A stretch of 64,000 nt of DNA from Actinospineispora eucalypti (GCA_014208095.1 JACHMT010000005.1:1116001-1180000); one strand, 5' to 3'. Shown: positions 40,806 to 49,416, numbered from the stretch's first letter. Program-made: numbers and translations. The notes: generated by a model from the letters alone, not told the origin.

Positions 40806-41970
40806 AGCTGGTGGTGAGCGGGGACAGGCCGACGCGGATGGCGTCCGGGGCCCGGTGGTCGATGATCACGCCGGCGGCGATCAGCCGCTCGGACAGCGCC
40901 GGGCCATCCGGGTGGGTGACGGTGACGTGCGCGCCGCGCCGGCCCGGATCGCGGGGGGAGGCCAGCCGGACGCCGTGCGGGGCCAGCCACTGGTCGGTCA
41001 ACCGCACCACCAGTTCGGTCAGCTCGACCGCCTTGGCCCGGATGCGCTCGATGCCCGCCTCGGCGACCAGCGCCACCCCCTCGGCCACGCCGACCAGCCC
41101 GGTGATCGGCGGGGTGCCGGAGAGCAGGCGGCGCATGCCGGGCGCGGGCTGGTAGCCCGGCGCCATGTCGAAGGGGCGCCGGTGGCCCATCCAGCCCCAG
41201 ATCGGCTGGGCGAACCGGTCCAGGTGCTCGCCGCGCACGTACATGAACGCGGGGGCGCCCGGGCCGGCGTTGAGGAACTTGTAGGTGCAGCCGGCGGCGA
41301 AGTCCACCCCCCACTCGTCCAGCGCCAGCGGCACCGACCCGACGCTGTGGCACAGGTCCCACACGGTGAGCGCGCCGGCCCGGTGGGCCAGCTCGGTGAT
41401 GGCCGGCAGGTCGGTGAGGTAGGCGGAGCGGTAGGCGGTGTGGGACAGCGTGACCACGGCGGTGCGCTCGGTCAGCACCTCGCCCACCTGCTCGGGGGTG
41501 ACCCCGCCGGCCGGGTCGGACTCGATCCAGCGCACGGTCAGGCCCAGCTCGTCGGCCACCGCCTGCACCACGTAGCCGTCGGTGGGGAAGTTCTGCCGGT
41601 CGCCGACGATCTCGTCCCGGCCCGGGCGCATCGCCGCCGCGCCGCGCAGCAGCTTGTACAGGCAGACCGTGGTGGAGTCGGCCACCGCGGTCTGCCCCTC
41701 GGCCGCGCCCAGCGTGGCCTCGGCCAGCCGGTCGCCGATGGTCAGCGGCCAGTCCATCCAGCCCTCGCTCCACGACCGGATCAGCCGGCTGCCCCAGCCG
41801 TCGGTGACCAGGCCGGCCAGCGCGTCGGCGGTGGCCCTCGGCGGCCGGCCGAGGGAGTTGCCGTCCAGGTAGGCGACCAGGTTCTCGTCGTCCGGCGCCA
41901 CGAACCGGTCCCGGAAGTCGCGCAGCGGGTCCCGTTCGTCCAGCAGCCGAATCTCGTCGGGAACGGACAT
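40738..41970 (-). CDS. kynU: Kynureninase
   Basis: The 410-aa PLP enzyme cleaves L-kynurenine to anthranilate and alanine. Markers are YLDGNSLGRPP near the N-terminus, NFPTDGYVVQAV near residue 130, WDLCHSVGSVPLALDEWGVDFAAGCTYKFLNAGPG in pieces, with the PLP lysine of YKFLN near residue 230, and IWGWMGHRRPFDM near residue 255. These match KynU well. The ATG overlaps the stop of tryptophan 2,3-dioxygenase (TGATG), so the two are co-translated. A formamidase gene (kynB) is not recognised nearby; the step between the two enzymes must be supplied elsewhere or by another hydrolase. Confidence 0.93.
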   Translation of the reverse strand: MSVPDEIRLLDERDPLRDFRDRFVAPDDENLVAYLDGNSLGRPPRATADALAGLVTDGWGSRLIRSWSEGWMDWPLTIGDRLAEATLGAAEGQTAVADSTTVCLYKLLRGAAAMRPGRDEIVGDRQNFPTDGYVVQAVADELGLTVRWIESDPAGGVTPEQVGEVLTERTAVVTLSHTAYRSAYLTDLPAITELAHRAGALTVWDLCHSVGSVPLALDEWGVDFAAGCTYKFLNAGPGAPAFMYVRGEHLDRFAQPIWGWMGHRRPFDMAPGYQPAPGMRRLLSGTPPITGLVGVAEGVALVAEAGIERIRAKAVELTELVVRLTDQWLAPHGVRLASPRDPGRRGAHVTVTHPDGPALSERLIAAGVIIDHRAPDAIRVGLSPLTTSFSEAYRAMAVFRDLVRHARRCG

Positions 41971-42824
41971 CACGTCAGCTCGGTGCGCACGGCCAGGATC
42001 TCGGGGAAGAACGTCAGGTCCAGCGCGGAACGCAGGAAGCCGACGCCGCTGGAACCGCCGGTGCCGCGCTTGCCGCCGATGATCCGCTCGACGGTCTTCA
42101 GGTGGCGGAACCGCCACAGCTGGAAGCTCTCCTCCACGTCCACCAGCACCTCGCAGGTCTCGTAGGCCGGCCAGTTGCCGGCCGGGTTGCGGTAGATCTC
42201 CCGGAACACCGCCACCAGTTCGGGGCAGAACTCGTGCGCCTCGGTGACGTCGCGGTCGACCAGCGCGGCCGGCACCGGGTAGCCGGCGCGAGCCAGGTGG
42301 CGGAGGAACTCGTCGTACAGGCTGGGCGCGGCCAGCGCGGCGCGCAGCTCGCCGGCCGAGGGCGAGTCCGCGCCGAATACGTCGATCATGTCCCCGTTCT
42401 TGTTGCCGAGCAGGAACTCCACCGTCCGGTACTGCACCGACTGGAACCCGGACGCCGGCCCCAGCACGTCCCGGAACTGTACGTACTCGGTGGGCGTGAG
42501 GGTCTCCAGCACCGACCACTGCTCGAACAGCTGGCGCTGCACCGCCTTCACCCGGGCCAGCGCCTTGAGCGCGGGCCCGAGGTCGTCCCGCCCGATGGCC
42601 GCCATGGCGTGCCGCAGCTCGTGGATGATCAGTTTGAACCACAGCTCGGTGGTCTGGTGCTGCACGATGAACAGCAGCTCGTCGTGGTGCTCCGGGCGGC
42701 TCAGCGGGCGCTGCGCGCCGAGCAGCTGGTCCAGCCGCAGGTAGCCGGCGTAGGTCTGGTCGGCCGGCAGGTTGCGGTGCACGCCGGGCTCGACCGGCCG
42801 GGCGTTGCGGCTCGAGGTTGGCAC
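41970..42824 (-). CDS. kynA: Tryptophan 2,3-dioxygenase
   Basis: The ~284-aa heme enzyme oxidises L-tryptophan to N-formylkynurenine. Characteristic segments are [37 protein letters not shown] (in pieces), [19 protein letters not shown] near residue 115, and [26 protein letters not shown], whose His is the proximal heme ligand region. The GTG at 42824 has GGGAGG upstream and homology begins soon after; longer frames are not supported. It follows the XRE-cupin regulator by 14 bases and is coupled to kynU by a one-base overlap, making a regulator-kynA-kynU operon. Confidence 0.93.
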   Translation of the reverse strand: MPTSSRNARPVEPGVHRNLPADQTYAGYLRLDQLLGAQRPLSRPEHHDELLFIVQHQTTELWFKLIIHELRHAMAAIGRDDLGPALKALARVKAVQRQLFEQWSVLETLTPTEYVQFRDVLGPASGFQSVQYRTVEFLLGNKNGDMIDVFGADSPSAGELRAALAAPSLYDEFLRHLARAGYPVPAALVDRDVTEAHEFCPELVAVFREIYRNPAGNWPAYETCEVLVDVEESFQLWRFRHLKTVERIIGGKRGTGGSSGVGFLRSALDLTFFPEILAVRTELT

Positions 42825-42838
42825 GGCGGACCTCCCGG

Positions 42839-43375
42839 TCACGGGGATGGGGGAGTCACGGAGACGAGGAACTCGGCGCGGTCGGCGGACCGGTTGACGT
42901 AGCGGTGCGCGAGCCGGGAGTCGAAGGTGATCGCCTCGCCGGTGCACACCGTGCGGGGCCGGCCGTCCAGTTCCACGGTCAGCGCGCCGGCCAGCACGAA
43001 CGCGCACTCCAGCGAGGCGTGGCTCCACGGTTCCTCGCTGATCGCCTCGCCCGGCTCGAGCACCGCGCGCAGCACCTCCAGCTGGCCGTTGCCGGGGGTG
43101 AGCCGCTCGTAGCCGATCCGGCCCTTCGGGCCGCGCAGGACGGACCGCTCGCCGGGCCGGCTGATCCACACCTGGGGCGCGGACTCGTCCTCGAACAGCG
43201 AGGCCACCGACTCGCCGAACGCGCCGGCCAGCCGGCGCAGGGTGGACAGGCTGGGCTCGGTGACCCCGCGCTCGACCTGGCTGAGCAGGGTCGCGGACAG
43301 CCCGGTCTCGGCGGCCAGCGCGCGCAGGCTCAGCCCGCGCCGGGTGCGCAGCGCGCGCAGTTGGTCGCCGATCAT
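42839..43375 (-). CDS. XRE-family regulator with C-terminal cupin domain
   Basis: The 178-aa protein has an N-terminal helix-turn-helix ([32 protein letters not shown] in pieces, residues 7-38) and a C-terminal cupin barrel ([31 protein letters not shown], residues ~115-160) for ligand binding. This architecture often controls amine or amino-acid catabolism. It is the first gene of the kynA-kynU operon, so autoregulation is likely. Two TGCA-N7-TGCA inverted repeats in the gap before it are strong operator candidates and would place the divergent transporter operon under the same control. Confidence 0.88.
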   Translation of the reverse strand: MIGDQLRALRTRRGLSLRALAAETGLSATLLSQVERGVTEPSLSTLRRLAGAFGESVASLFEDESAPQVWISRPGERSVLRGPKGRIGYERLTPGNGQLEVLRAVLEPGEAISEEPWSHASLECAFVLAGALTVELDGRPRTVCTGEAITFDSRLAHRYVNRSADRAEFLVSVTPPSP

Positions 43376-43388
43376 CGATGCCCTTCCT

Positions 43389-43403
43389 TGCAGTAGTACT
43401 GCA
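43389..43403. promoter_or_regulatory. Operator candidate TGCA-N7-TGCA (copy 1)
   Basis: TGCAGTAGTACTGCA is a perfect 7-1-7 inverted repeat located 14 bases upstream of the XRE-cupin start. It has the same TGCA-N7-TGCA layout as copy 2 in the same gap. Confidence 0.65.
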
Positions 43404-43475
43404 CGAGGCTAGGCCGGTTCCCCACTAGTCACAAGCTTGACGTCGGTCGATCGGCGAACGTACGGTCCCGTTTCG

Positions 43476-43490
43476 TGCATTCACAGTGCA
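43476..43490. promoter_or_regulatory. Operator candidate TGCA-N7-TGCA (copy 2)
   Basis: TGCATTCACAGTGCA lies 24 bases before the DUF3311 gene, and GTGCA...TGCAC pairs as 5-bp arms. It matches copy 1 in outer half-sites and spacing, suggesting one regulator acts on both divergent operons. Confidence 0.6.
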
Positions 43491-43513
43491 CATGCCGAGA
43501 ACCGGGAGCCGTG

Positions 43514-43747
43514 ATGGCCACACCCCCGTCCCGCCGACGCTCTCTCACCCACCGGTGGCTGCTGGTGGTGCCGTTCGTCTGGCAGGTGGCCGCGGTGCCG
43601 CTGGTCAACCGGGTCAGTGCGGCGCCGCTGCACATCCCGTTCCCGATGCTCTGGCAGATGGCCGGCGTGCTGCTCACCTCGGTGCTGATCGGGGTGGTGT
43701 TCCGGCTGGATCGCGCCGCCGGCGCCCTCGACGAGGACGAGCGCTGA
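43514..43747 (+). CDS. DUF3311 small membrane protein
   Basis: The 77-aa protein has two transmembrane helices: WLLVVPFVWQVAAVPLVNRV and the following PFPMLWQMAGVLLTSVLIGVVF. Proteins of this kind (DUF3311) are encoded directly before sodium:solute symporters and are thought to be their small partner subunits. Its stop overlaps the symporter start by one base (TGATG). The ATG at 43514 has GGGAG a short distance upstream. It is the first gene of a four-gene operon. Confidence 0.82.
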   Translation: MATPPSRRRSLTHRWLLVVPFVWQVAAVPLVNRVSAAPLHIPFPMLWQMAGVLLTSVLIGVVFRLDRAAGALDEDER

Positions 43748-45237
43748 TGGCGCTGGGCATCGCGGTGGCCATCGTGCTGGCCACGGCGGTCGGCGCGATC
43801 GGCTACGGGCGCCGGGCGGGCGCGCGGCCGACGATGGTGAACTGGGCGGTCGGCGGCCGCCGGTTCGGCCCGCTGCTGTTCTGGTTCATGAACGCCGGCG
43901 AGGTCTACACGATCTTCGCGCTGCTCGGCATCTCCGGTTACGCGTTCGCCATGGGCGCACCGGCCTACCTGGCCTTCACCTCGGTGTCCCTGAGCTACGC
44001 CCTGGGCTACTGGCTGATGCCGAAGATCTGGCGGGCCGGCCGCCGGCACGACCTGATCACCCAGCCGGACTTCTTCGCCGCCCGCTACGACGCGCCGTGG
44101 CTGGGCGTGGTCACCGGCGTGGTCGGCATCGCGGCGCTGGTGGTCTACGTGCAGATCCAGCTGGTCAGCCTGCGCCTGATCGTGGACGTGGCCCTGGGCG
44201 GCGCGCTGCCCGAGTGGGGCGCGGTCGCGCTGGGCGCGGTGCTGATGCTGGCCTTCGTGATGACCGTGGGCCTGCGCTCGGCGGTGTTCTCGGCGGCGGT
44301 GAAGGACGTGCTGGTGGTGGTGCTGGTGGTCGGCCTGGCGGTGACGGTCGCCGCCCGGGTCGGCGCGGCCTCCATGCTGGATGTGTTCCGCCTGGCCGAG
44401 GAGCGCCACCCGGGCATCGGCTGGCTGCCCGGGCTGCAACCGGAGGCCCACACCGACACGGTCTGGCTGATGACCTCGGCGCTGAACGTGGCCCTGGGCA
44501 ACTGGGTGTTCCCGCACCTGTTCCAGGTGTCGTTCAGTGCCCGATCGGCCACCGCGATCCGGCGCAACGCGGTCTGGCAGCCGCTGTACTCGCTGTCCTA
44601 CTTCTTCATCGTGCTGCTCGGGTTCGCCGCGCTGCTCGGCGGGGTGCGGCCGACCGAGGAGAACGCCAACGGCGCACTGGTCCAGCTGGTCAGCCAGTCC
44701 TACCCGGCGTGGGTGGTGGGGGTGTTCGCCGGCACCTGTTTCCTGCTGGCGATGGCCCCCGGCTCGGTGCTGCTGATCACGATGGGGTCCACGTTCGCCC
44801 GCAACGTGCTGCGCCCGCTGCGGCCGGGGCTGACCGACCGGGGCGCGGTGGCCGCGTCGCGGCTGGCCATGGTGGCGCTGGCCGGGGTGGCGGTCTGGCT
44901 GACCCTGCGTGACGACTCGTCGCTGGTGCGGATCCTGCTCTACGCCTACGCGGCGATCGGCATGCTGGCGCCCGGGGTGTTCCTGGCCTTCCTCTGGCGG
45001 CGGACCACGGCGATCGGCGTGCTGGCCGGCATCGTGGCCGGGTTCGTCGCGCTGCTCGCCCCGTTCGCCACCGGCTTCTGGTCGGCCGCGCTGCCCAACT
45101 GGGAACCGGGGCTGATCGCGATGGGCATCGACGCGGTGGTCACGGTGGCGGTCAGCCTGGTCACCCGGCCGCCGGGGGAGGCCGCCGTCGCGGTGGGCGT
45201 CCCGGTCGCCGCCCAGGAGCGGGAGGAGGCGCGATGA
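43747..45237 (+). CDS. Sodium:solute symporter (SSS) family transporter
   Basis: The 496-aa protein has about 13 hydrophobic helices. The segment TMVNWAVGGRRFGPLLFWFMNAGEVYTIFALLG (in parts) and YWLMPKIWRAGRRHDLITQPDFFAARY are typical of the SSS subgroup related to monocarboxylate (MctP-like) and pantothenate carriers. It would take up an organic acid or amino-acid-like solute with Na+. The coupled DUF3311 partner, and the divergent kynurenine operon with a shared type of operator, suggest the substrate could be tryptophan, kynurenine or a related acid, but this is only an inference from position. Confidence 0.85.
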   Translation: MALGIAVAIVLATAVGAIGYGRRAGARPTMVNWAVGGRRFGPLLFWFMNAGEVYTIFALLGISGYAFAMGAPAYLAFTSVSLSYALGYWLMPKIWRAGRRHDLITQPDFFAARYDAPWLGVVTGVVGIAALVVYVQIQLVSLRLIVDVALGGALPEWGAVALGAVLMLAFVMTVGLRSAVFSAAVKDVLVVVLVVGLAVTVAARVGAASMLDVFRLAEERHPGIGWLPGLQPEAHTDTVWLMTSALNVALGNWVFPHLFQVSFSARSATAIRRNAVWQPLYSLSYFFIVLLGFAALLGGVRPTEENANGALVQLVSQSYPAWVVGVFAGTCFLLAMAPGSVLLITMGSTFARNVLRPLRPGLTDRGAVAASRLAMVALAGVAVWLTLRDDSSLVRILLYAYAAIGMLAPGVFLAFLWRRTTAIGVLAGIVAGFVALLAPFATGFWSAALPNWEPGLIAMGIDAVVTVAVSLVTRPPGEAAVAVGVPVAAQEREEAR

Positions 45238-45548
45238 GCGAGACCGTGCTGTACGACCTGCGGGTGGTGGTCGAGCGGATCGAGGGCCGCTCGGTGTGCG
45301 GCATGCGGGTCGGCGACCACTTCGACCTGGTGAACAGCGCCCAGCTGCGGATACCGGAGGGCCGGCACTTCTGCGTGTACGCGCTGGCCGCTGTGCTGCC
45401 GCTGCTGGCCGCCAAGCAGCGGCGACTGGAACCGGGCGACTGGCTGGAGCAGGACTCGCTGGTGTGCTGCCCGGACCCGGAGGAACGCCTGGTCATGCGG
45501 ATCGAGCGGCTGGGCCTGTGCCGGCTGCGCACCGAGGACCTGACGTGA
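45234..45548 (+). CDS. TIGR04076 family protein
   Basis: The 104-aa protein opens with YDLRVVVERIEGRSVCGMRVGDHFDLVNSAQLRIPEGRHFCVYALAAVLPLLAAKQ (in parts), which matches TIGR04076. That family has a conserved Cys-x2-Met/His-GD pattern followed by FCxYALaavLPLLaakQR. The activity is unknown. Several cysteines (about residues 22, 47, 79, 80, 95) suggest metal binding or redox roles. It is coupled by ATGA to the symporter and by GTGA to the LLM gene, implying a shared task. Confidence 0.8.
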   Translation: MSETVLYDLRVVVERIEGRSVCGMRVGDHFDLVNSAQLRIPEGRHFCVYALAAVLPLLAAKQRRLEPGDWLEQDSLVCCPDPEERLVMRIERLGLCRLRTEDLT

Positions 45549-46750
45549 CCGAGATCGGCCTGGGCCTGCAGGGGGACAAGCGACCCGGCGACTACGCCCG
45601 GCTGGCGGCGCTGGCCGAGGGCCACGGGTTCGACGTGCTCAGCGTGTACGGGGACCTGATGTTCCAGCCGCCGATCGTGCCGCTGCTGGAGATGGCCGGG
45701 GCGACCCGGCGGGTGCGGCTGGGCGCCGCCTGCTGGAACCCGTTCACCCTGCACCCCTACGAGATCGCCGGCCAACTCGCCGCGCTGGACCACGCCTCCG
45801 ACGGGCGCGCCTACCTCGGCCTGGCGGCCGGGTCCTGGCTGGACGCGCTGGGCCTGCGGCGGGCGCGGCCGGTGCGTGCGGTGCGCGAGGCCATCGAGAT
45901 GGTCCGTTCGTTGCTCGCCGGGGATGCGCGCGGATACGCCGGCGAGGTGTTCCGGCTCGAGCCGGGTGTGCGGCTGCGCTATCCCGTGCGCCGGGCCGAG
46001 GTGCCGGTGCTGGTCGGGGCGTGGGGGCCGGGGATGGCCGCGATGGCCGGCCGGGTGGCCGGCGAGCTGAAGGTGGGCGGCACCGCGAACCCGGCCATGG
46101 TCGGCGTGCTGCGGGACCGGATCGCGGTCGGCGCTGCCGCGGCCGGCCGTCGCGCGGAGGACGTCGGCCTGGTGGTCGGCGCGGTCACCGTGGTGGACGA
46201 GGACCGGGCCGCCGCGCGGGCCAGGGCGCGCGCCGAGGTGGCCATGTACCTGGGCGTCGTCGCCGGGCTGGACCCGACCGTGACCGTGCCGCCCGCTCTG
46301 CTCGACGAGGTCAACCGGCGGGTGGCCGCGCACGACCACGCCGGCGCGGGCGCACTCGTCCCGGACGAGCTGCTCGACCGGTTCGCCTTCGCCGGCACCC
46401 CGGAGGACGTGGCCGGGCAGGTGCGGAAGCTGGTCGACGCCGGCGTGTCCCGGGTGGAGTTCGGCACCCCGCACGGCCTGGACGACGCCCGAGGCATTGA
46501 CCTGCTGGGCCGCCGGGTCCTGCCGCTGCTGGACCTACTCGACGGCGAGCCGGGCGCCGAAGCCCAGCAGCGCGGTGCCGGTGACCGTGTCCATCGCGCG
46601 GCGCACCCGGCGGCGGGTGAGCCAGCCGTGGGTGCGGTGCACGAACAGGGTGAGGGCCAGCAACCACGCCGAGCCCAGCCCCGCGACGGTGTAGGCCAGC
46701 AGCAGGGCGTCCGCGGTCGAGGTGACGCCCGGCTGGAGGAACTGCGGTAG
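45545..46750 (+). CDS. LLM-class F420/flavin-dependent oxidoreductase with extended C-terminus
   Basis: The 401-aa luciferase-like TIM barrel begins EIGLGLQGDKRPGDYARLAALAEGHGFDVLSVYGDLMFQPP in parts. It continues with VRLGAACWNPFTLHPYEIAGQLAALDHASDGRAYLGLAAGSW, typical of the F420-dependent methylene-H4MPT-reductase-like group. Homology ends at about residue 335 (GIDLLGRRVLPLL). The last ~65 codons are low-complexity and lie antisense to the lysE-type gene, so the ancestral stop was probably lost. The GTG start overlaps the TIGR04076 stop. Substrate is unknown. Confidence 0.8.
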   Translation: MTEIGLGLQGDKRPGDYARLAALAEGHGFDVLSVYGDLMFQPPIVPLLEMAGATRRVRLGAACWNPFTLHPYEIAGQLAALDHASDGRAYLGLAAGSWLDALGLRRARPVRAVREAIEMVRSLLAGDARGYAGEVFRLEPGVRLRYPVRRAEVPVLVGAWGPGMAAMAGRVAGELKVGGTANPAMVGVLRDRIAVGAAAAGRRAEDVGLVVGAVTVVDEDRAAARARARAEVAMYLGVVAGLDPTVTVPPALLDEVNRRVAAHDHAGAGALVPDELLDRFAFAGTPEDVAGQVRKLVDAGVSRVEFGTPHGLDDARGIDLLGRRVLPLLDLLDGEPGAEAQQRGAGDRVHRAAHPAAGEPAVGAVHEQGEGQQPRRAQPRDGVGQQQGVRGRGDARLEELR

Positions 46751-47158
46751 CACCGACAGGTACATCACCAGCACCTTCGGGTTGGTGATGTTGCACAGGA
46801 AGCCCTCGGCGTAGGCCCGGGACCTCGCTCCCGGGCGGTCCCCGATCCCGTCCAGCCGGTGGTAGTCGCCCCGGCGCGCGCTGCGCAGCGCCTGCACGCC
46901 GAGGAAGCACAGGTAGGCCGCGCCGATCCAGCGCACCGCCGTGAACAGTGGCTGGGAGCCGACGACGAGCGTGCCGAGCCCGACGGCGGCCGCGCTGCCC
47001 TGCAGGACGCTCGCGGTTCCGATGCCCAGGATCGCCAACGCCCCGCGCCGTGCACCGCCGACCATGGCGTGCCGGAGCGTGACCATGGTGTCCGGGCCGG
47101 GGACCAACACCACGACAACCACGACAACCAGGTAGCTGACGTACACGTGCCAGGTCAT
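46535..47158 (-). CDS. LysE/RhtB-family amino-acid exporter
   Basis: The 207-aa protein has six hydrophobic segments. The N-terminal VLVPGPDTMVTLRHAMVGGARRGAL is the LysE/RhtB signature (PGPxxxxxxxxxxxxGxrxGl), and FLCNITNPKVLVMYLSVLPQFL near residue 115 is the second hallmark. It would export an amino acid such as a basic or branched residue. The C-terminus (MDTVTGTALLGFGARLAVE) is the normal family end, which shows that the convergent LLM gene has extended over it by 216 bases. The ATG at 47158 is where homology begins. Confidence 0.85.
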   Translation of the reverse strand: MTWHVYVSYLVVVVVVVLVPGPDTMVTLRHAMVGGARRGALAILGIGTASVLQGSAAAVGLGTLVVGSQPLFTAVRWIGAAYLCFLGVQALRSARRGDYHRLDGIGDRPGARSRAYAEGFLCNITNPKVLVMYLSVLPQFLQPGVTSTADALLLAYTVAGLGSAWLLALTLFVHRTHGWLTRRRVRRAMDTVTGTALLGFGARLAVE

Positions 47159-47303
47159 TGCCCGGAGTCTACGAGCGGCCGCACGCGCCTCGCCTGCTCG
47201 CCCCGCCGAGCGCGCGCTGGGTCCGGTTTTGATCAAGGAAACACCGGACTGAGCCAGCGCTCGACGACCAGCGGCGATCATTCAGCCCACCTCGGCCGGG
47301 GCT

Positions 47304-48548
47304 CTAACGGGCGGTGGGGAACCGCTCGGACAGCCACTCGGTGAGGTGTCGTCCGGCCAGCTCGGCGCCCGGGGGTTCGCCGGGGGCAATCGGTCCGCCG
47401 AAGTGGGTGCCCCGGACCCGGCGCACGGTGAGGTCGGCCGCGCCCAGCGCGTCGATCATGACCCGGCTGTCGGCCGGGAACGCGGCCTGGTCCCCGGTCA
47501 GCTCGAGGAACAGCGTCGGCGCGCGTACCCCGGGCGCGGCGCGCGTGAAGCCGGCGTTCGAGCTGAGCCCGGACCAGGTGGAAAGCCAGGCGTCCGGCGT
47601 GGTCAGCCGGCCGAACCCGACCAGCCCGTAGTTGATCAGGTCCGGCCGGCGGCCGAACAGTGAGCCGTACGGCCGCTCGTTGGGGTCGAGCGAGAGGTCC
47701 ACGGTCCTCGGGTCGGCGTCGGTGCGGTACACCGTGATCAACCGAGGAGCCAGGGCGGCGCGGCGGTCCCGGGGGTCGCCGCTGCTCTTGGCCTGCCGGC
47801 GGGCGGCCGACGTCTCCGCCGCCAGTTCCCGTGCGTGCGCGTCGATCCGGGTCACCCGGTCGCGCTGGGCGGCCCGGTAGCGGGCCAGGAAGTCGGGGCC
47901 GTACCGCGAGCTCGCCGGCGGCTCGGCGAAGCCGTTCGCCGGGTCGAACGGGTCCAGCTCCGGGATGCGGGACAGCGGGTCGGCCTCGTCGGCCACCGAC
48001 GGGTCGATGCAGTGCAGCAGCAGCTGCCCCTGGCCCGGGTGCGGGGCGAGGAACACCGCGCCGTCCGGCACCGGCAGCGCCGCGTCGGCCAGTCCGGTCG
48101 GTCGGCCGGCCGGCGTGCTGGCCACCCGTTCGCCCGGCGGCAGCCCGGCCTGCTCGTGGTAGTACGCGTACAGCGCGCCGCCACCGGAGTGCCCGAGGGT
48201 GACCAGCCGGTCGAAGCCCAGGTCGCGCAGGTGGCAGAGGCCGGCGGCGGCGTCCAGCAGGGCCTGCTCGTGCACCAGGTTGACGTCGTTGTTCACCGAT
48301 CGGGAGGTCTGCGTCCAGACCGCGCAGCCGGCGCGCAGGATCAGCGGCACCAGCGGATGGTGGGTCTGGTCCTGGCGCGGGTGCATGATGCACACCACCG
48401 TCCCGGCGCCCGGCACGGTGCGCAGCGCGCCGGTCACGGTGGCGCCGTCCGCCGTGTCGAGCTGGTAGAGGTCGGTGCGGGTGGCGTCCGGCAGCGGCTC
48501 TCCGCGCTGGTGGCGGCCGGCGCCGAGCCGGGTCTGCGCGCGGGTCAT
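47304..48548 (-). CDS. Alpha/beta-hydrolase fold protein
   Basis: The 414-aa protein has the nucleophile elbow GHSGGGALYAYYH near residue 125 and a terminal His motif in RRVRGTHFGG near residue 380. The candidate Asp lies in LELTGDQAAFPADS near residue 350. The oxyanion region has VVCIMHPRQDQTHH. Size and sequence suggest a carbon-carbon bond hydrolase, thioesterase or esterase acting on an aromatic-pathway intermediate. It is the last gene of the six-gene aromatic-acid operon and is coupled to the preceding small gene by ATGA. A role as kynurenine formamidase is conceivable but not supported by specific motifs. Confidence 0.8.
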   Translation of the reverse strand: MTRAQTRLGAGRHQRGEPLPDATRTDLYQLDTADGATVTGALRTVPGAGTVVCIMHPRQDQTHHPLVPLILRAGCAVWTQTSRSVNNDVNLVHEQALLDAAAGLCHLRDLGFDRLVTLGHSGGGALYAYYHEQAGLPPGERVASTPAGRPTGLADAALPVPDGAVFLAPHPGQGQLLLHCIDPSVADEADPLSRIPELDPFDPANGFAEPPASSRYGPDFLARYRAAQRDRVTRIDAHARELAAETSAARRQAKSSGDPRDRRAALAPRLITVYRTDADPRTVDLSLDPNERPYGSLFGRRPDLINYGLVGFGRLTTPDAWLSTWSGLSSNAGFTRAAPGVRAPTLFLELTGDQAAFPADSRVMIDALGAADLTVRRVRGTHFGGPIAPGEPPGAELAGRHLTEWLSERFPTAR

Positions 48549-48790
48549 GCCGGCACGACCCGCAGCGCGTCCTTGTCGTGCTGGGCCACCCGGGCGTCGG
48601 TGAGCCCGGCGATGCAGCTGTACCAGACGGCGTGCCGGCATCCGGTGGCCCGCCGGTCCACGGTGATCGTCCCCGGCGCGCTGATCACGAAGTAGGGGCC
48701 GAGCCGGTCGACCCGCACCGCCGGGTCCTCGGCGGCCACCTTGGGCACGGCCAGGTTCTCCGGGACGTCCAGCACGAACAGCGTGGTCAC
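48545..48790 (-). CDS. Small protein of unknown function in aromatic operon
   Basis: The 81-aa protein is not recognised. It starts at GTG 48790 with GGAGG 7 bases upstream and overlaps the VOC gene stop (GTGA), and its own stop overlaps the hydrolase start (ATGA), so it is embedded in a translationally coupled run. The sequence has beta-rich segments (TLFVLDVPENLAVPKVAAED, then VDRLGPYFVISAPGTITVDR) and two cysteines near residues 54 and 62. It has no membrane helix or signal peptide. It may be a subunit or accessory factor for a neighbouring enzyme. Confidence 0.7.
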   Translation of the reverse strand: MTTLFVLDVPENLAVPKVAAEDPAVRVDRLGPYFVISAPGTITVDRRATGCRHAVWYSCIAGLTDARVAQHDKDALRVVPA

Positions 48791-49416
48791 GACCGGGCCT
48801 CCTGGGTGCGCCGAGCGTCCCACTCCGCCGCGCGTTGCACGATCAGCTCCGCCTTGCGGGTGAGCAGCTTGGCCAGGCTCGGCTCCGGGCCGCCGGCCAC
48901 CTCGACCAGGGCGTCCACGGTCAGCTCGGCGTCCAGGTCCTCCTGCGGGGTCACCGGGCGCATCGCCCGGGTGATCTCCACCATGTAGCCGTTCGGGTCG
49001 TGCGTGTAGATCGACTCGATGGTCTCGTGCTTGACCTGCATCTCCACCGGCCAGTCGCTGGCGTCCAGCCGGCGGCGGTACTCCAGCAGGTGGTCCTCGC
49101 CCTCGACGTGGATGGCCAGGTGCCGGGAGTCCACGAAGTAGCCGGGGACCTCGGGGCCGAAGCCGGCGTACACGTCGCCCTGGGGCTGGCGGTGCACCGG
49201 CTCGAGGCCGAAGTAGTAGAAGAAGGCGATCCGGTCGTCGTTGCCGATGTCGAAGAAGAAGTGCACGAAGTCCGGGTGCCGTTCCCGGCCCCAGCCGGCG
49301 GCGCAGATCGAGTGCACCACCGGGAACCCGAGCACGTCGCGGTAGAAGCGCACGGTCCCGGCGGGGTCGAAGGTGGGGAAGGCGGCGTGGTCGACGCCGA
49401 GGGCGAGGTGTTCCAC
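48787..49416 (-). CDS. VOC-family protein, possible aromatic-pathway dioxygenase/isomerase
   Basis: The ~209-aa protein has a two-module VOC fold. Landmarks are LGVDHAAFPTFDPAGTVRFYRDVLGFPVVH in parts, HFFFDIGNDDRIAFFYYFG, SRHLAIHVEGEDHLLEYRR, and YTHDPNGYMVEITRAM. Candidate metal ligands are His in VDHAAF, His in RHLAIH and Glu in MVEITR, as in extradiol dioxygenases and glyoxalases. A C-terminal helical extension of ~50 residues follows. GTG 49416 is chosen for its AGAGAGGA ribosome site. GTG 49440, which overlaps the monooxygenase stop, is the alternative. Its place in the operon suggests processing of a hydroxylated aryl-CoA or aryl acid. Confidence 0.78.
   Translation of the reverse strand: MEHLALGVDHAAFPTFDPAGTVRFYRDVLGFPVVHSICAAGWGRERHPDFVHFFFDIGNDDRIAFFYYFGLEPVHRQPQGDVYAGFGPEVPGYFVDSRHLAIHVEGEDHLLEYRRRLDASDWPVEMQVKHETIESIYTHDPNGYMVEITRAMRPVTPQEDLDAELTVDALVEVAGGPEPSLAKLLTRKAELIVQRAAEWDARRTQEARS

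Noticed and set aside
40738-42642. 634-codon reading of the kynureninase frame
   Set aside because: The part upstream of 41970 overlaps the tryptophan dioxygenase gene in another frame and has no coding character; the TGATG overlap marks the true start.
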